DNA of 64,000 bases from the NCBI RefSeq assembly GCF_015326965.1, contig NZ_CP017659.1, positions 1,488,001 to 1,552,000 on the forward strand, written 5' to 3'. The first letter of the stretch is position 1. Every line of letters starts with the position of its first letter. Position numbers and translations under genes: made by a program. Below, in pieces: positions 61,969 to 64,000 of the stretch. The notes beneath the pieces are model-generated. The model was not told the origin of the DNA. It was given only the letters and a program-made list of their open reading frames with translations, and did no database searches. This DNA comes from Paenibacillus sp. JZ16 (lineage in GTDB: Bacteria > Bacillota > Bacilli > Paenibacillales > Paenibacillaceae).

Positions 61969-64000
61969 TTACTTCTTCTCCATGATATCCAGCATACGAA
62001 GAATCATCATGACGGCTTCCGCCCGGGTCGCGGATTCCCGTGGGGCGAACCGGTTACCTAAGCGCCCATTCACGATGCCAGCCGCGGTGGCGGCAGCGAT
62101 TTCCTTCTCTGCCCAAGCCGGAATGGCTTTCTGATCAAGGAATTCCGTTTCTGCTTCTGGTAAGGAAAGGCCCAGATAACGTGTGATCAGGACAGCCATT
62201 TCAGAACGGTTGACAGGTTGATTCGGTCTGAATGTGCCATCTTGATATCCCTTCACAATACCTTCGGATACAGCCCATTGAATCGCTTTAAGCGCCCAGG
62301 TTCCGATGAGGGAACTGTCTTTGAAATTCAGCTTCCCAGCATCCCCTTGTCCATTCAATGCTTTGAACATCATCACCATAAATTCAGCGCGTGTTACTTG
62401 CCGGTCCGGCTTAAAGGTAAGATCCGGATAGCCGTCCACAATACCGAGCTGAACGGCTTCCTCTATCGCCGACGAAGCCCAATGTCCCGCGATGTCGGTT
62501 AACATCACTGGCTTTGGCTCCGGCTTCGGTTCTTCGGTCCCCGGCTTCGCCTTACGATGAATGGTTAACTGGTAAGTTCGGGTCGTACCGTTCTCAGCCC
62601 GAATCATCAGCTTCAACAGGTTATCCCCTTCCTTCAGCTCGATAACCTGATCCTTCTTCAGGGATTCTTCCCCCAGAAGGACTGTTGCCTTGTTATGCGC
62701 CGCATCCACACGGAGCTGCACGGATTCGGCTTCCGTCTCAAGTCGGTACTCTGTCGTATTCTCATTAAATGCAGGGGTGAGTTCCGCTGCTTTGCCGCCG
62801 ATGATCACTTCGAGTCCTTTTAAACGGTTGTCTCCAGATAATACGTGGCCTCCAGAGGATCCCGATCCCGACTCTGATCCCGATGATGGCGGGTTCTCCG
62901 TTGAAGGTACCACCGAAGCGTTATAGGTACGGATCGCGGCTTGCAGAGCGCTGATCGCAGCTTGTACTTCCTTGGCTGTTGCCTGATCCTGCTGCGCTAT
63001 GGCGCTGGCTCTTTCAATGGCAGCACGGAGTGCAGACCTTGCTTCTGCCGGATACTGCCCCGGCGATGTGCCTTCCTTTGTTTCGTCAAGCCTTTGCTGT
63101 GCCGATGCGATTAATCCGATTAACTCGCTCTTGTCTACTGCTGCTGCCGGCGTTGTAACCGACTTATGAAGTCCGGCGCTCTCTCCCGCAGCGTTATAGG
63201 CTTTCACGGTAAAATGATATCGGGTGTCAGGAACCAAACCGGAAGCGGTATGCGAATACACATCATTTGTCACGGTAACAACCGGTTCACTCTGCCCTTT
63301 CAGATATACACGATATCCATCCACGCCATCATCTGCGGTCGCTTCCGGCCAGCTCATGGATACAGCGTCTGATGTGATGTTCGAAAATTCAAGCTCCCCG
63401 GCTGTCCACACTGGCGCTCCCGGAATGTCTACGGCTTGAGTGACGACCGTTAATATCTCACTCGGAGCCGATTCCGTGCCTTGCTTGTCCACGGCGGTTA
63501 CTTTGAATTCATACAGCGTGTCCGGGGTCAGCCCCGTCGCTTCATATACGCTATCCGTGACCGTTGCTACGCGCTCTCCGTCCTGATATACATTATAATT
63601 CATCGCTTGTTGGTCTGGACTGCTCACGGGATCCCAACCGATTTGAACCGTTGACGATGTCACATTCAGTGCTTTCAGGTTGGTCGGAGCGTCTGGATTC
63701 CCTCCATCTGTCGTGAATGTCCACACATCCGAAAGGGTTCTCCCCCCGAATTTGTCTTGTGCGACGACATACCACGAATAAGTTCCATCGGATTGCAGTC
63801 CTGCCCATTGCTGAACAACCTCAGTGCCGCTAGCTACGTTCTGCGGCGTACCGATGGACTCTCCTCTCAGATGATTCACTTGGATCGAATCCGTTGCTAC
63901 CCGCTTTAATTTCGGTTCAAGATCCAGATTCATCTTGAACTCATCCGAGCCATTCGTATAATAATTGTACTTGTCCAGATAAGGAGAGTACGTATTCACG
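61969..64000 (-). CDS. S-layer-anchored surface protein, C-terminal part (FN3, FIVAR, cadherin-like, three SLH)
   Basis: The frame is open to the right edge, so the N-terminus and any signal peptide or catalytic domain lie outside. In order from the edge: an uncharacterised beta region (1-98; WAGLQSDGTYSWYVVAQDKF, Ig-like), two FN3 domains (about 100-190 and 195-285), a helical FIVAR repeat (288-365), a Ser/Gly linker, a cadherin-like beta-sandwich (390-480) with YQLTIHR end, and three SLH domains (about 495-676; DIAGHWASSAIEEAVQLGIV, GTWALKAIQWAVSEGIVKGY, AWAEKEIAAATAAGIVNGRL). SLH domains bind pyruvylated wall polysaccharide. Convergent with the arabinanase gene. Confidence 0.9.
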   Translation of the reverse strand, partial: VNTYSPYLDKYNYYTNGSDEFKMNLDLEPKLKRVATDSIQVNHLRGESIGTPQNVASGTEVVQQWAGLQSDGTYSWYVVAQDKFGGRTLSDVWTFTTDGGNPDAPTNLKALNVTSSTVQIGWDPVSSPDQQAMNYNVYQDGERVATVTDSVYEATGLTPDTLYEFKVTAVDKQGTESAPSEILTVVTQAVDIPGAPVWTAGELEFSNITSDAVSMSWPEATADDGVDGYRVYLKGQSEPVVTVTNDVYSHTASGLVPDTRYHFTVKAYNAAGESAGLHKSVTTPAAAVDKSELIGLIASAQQRLDETKEGTSPGQYPAEARSALRAAIERASAIAQQDQATAKEVQAAISALQAAIRTYNASVVPSTENPPSSGSESGSGSSGGHVLSGDNRLKGLEVIIGGKAAELTPAFNENTTEYRLETEAESVQLRVDAAHNKATVLLGEESLKKDQVIELKEGDNLLKLMIRAENGTTRTYQLTIHRKAKPGTEEPKPEPKPVMLTDIAGHWASSAIEEAVQLGIVDGYPDLTFKPDRQVTRAEFMVMMFKALNGQGDAGKLNFKDSSLIGTWALKAIQWAVSEGIVKGYQDGTFRPNQPVNRSEMAVLITRYLGLSLPEAETEFLDQKAIPAWAEKEIAAATAAGIVNGRLGNRFAPRESATRAEAVMMILRMLDIMEKK

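Overview
The window reads as a chromosomal segment of a Gram-positive, endospore-former-type Firmicute, most likely Paenibacillus or a close relative. This is inferred from the moderate GC content, strong AGGAGG ribosome-binding sites, frequent TTG/GTG starts, lipoprotein binding proteins, an SLH-anchored surface protein, CAZyme clusters with MalF/MalG-type importers lacking their own ATPase, and YtrA/HxlR/LacI regulators. No rRNA, tRNA, insertion sequence, prophage or CRISPR array was seen.

Region 1 (1-16.1 kb, all minus strand) is a carbohydrate locus. It starts from a LacI regulator with a clear promoter and tandem operators, followed by a FucI-type isomerase and a ribulokinase. A second block follows: a GH172 (DUF2961) enzyme, a DUF4185 (GH183-type) lipoprotein, a binding protein, two permeases (one frameshifted), two large uncharacterised hydrolase-like proteins, a second GH172 enzyme and the start of another LacI gene. 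GH172 and DUF4185 are the families reported to cleave D-arabinan. FucI-type isomerases accept D-arabinose, and a ribulokinase would give D-ribulose-5-phosphate. I therefore read the locus as a D-arabinan (mycobacterial arabinogalactan/lipoarabinomannan-like) utilisation system: extracellular endo-cleavage, import, intracellular trimming, isomerisation, phosphorylation. It is one of the two most interesting objects here.

Region 2 (16.2-27 kb) holds an aminoglycoside-phosphotransferase-fold kinase, a small secreted protein, a small membrane-protein gene with an internal stop, HxlR/MFS pairs, a GH127 beta-L-arabinofuranosidase-type enzyme divergent from an AraC regulator, an SDR and an aldo/keto reductase.

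Region 3 (27-39.9 kb) contains a Fur-box-controlled siderophore uptake operon with an embedded ABC exporter, a fluoride riboswitch driving a CLC-type fluoride exporter, a GntR(YtrA)/ABC operon with a 26-bp operator, and a secreted phosphodiester glycosidase-family protein. It ends with a striking fusion of a PrsW-like intramembrane protease to a C-terminal restriction-endonuclease-fold toxin domain, followed by an Imm7-type immunity gene.

Region 4 (39.9-51.8 kb) has the pyroglutamate module (pxpB-pxpC-pxpA and a frameshifted pcp). A small Gln-rich ORF follows, then a five-gene SWIM/HEAT/MoxR/DUF5682/VWA operon resembling an expanded E. coli yehLMPQ locus.

Region 5 (52-64 kb) carries a metallophosphoesterase and an HD hydrolase, a second sugar ABC importer, an MFS exporter divergent from a MerR regulator, an M29 aminopeptidase, a secreted GH43 arabinanase and the C-terminal part of a FN3/FIVAR/SLH surface protein that runs off the right edge. 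Two genes carry single-base frameshifts and one an in-frame stop. These may be real lesions or sequence errors.
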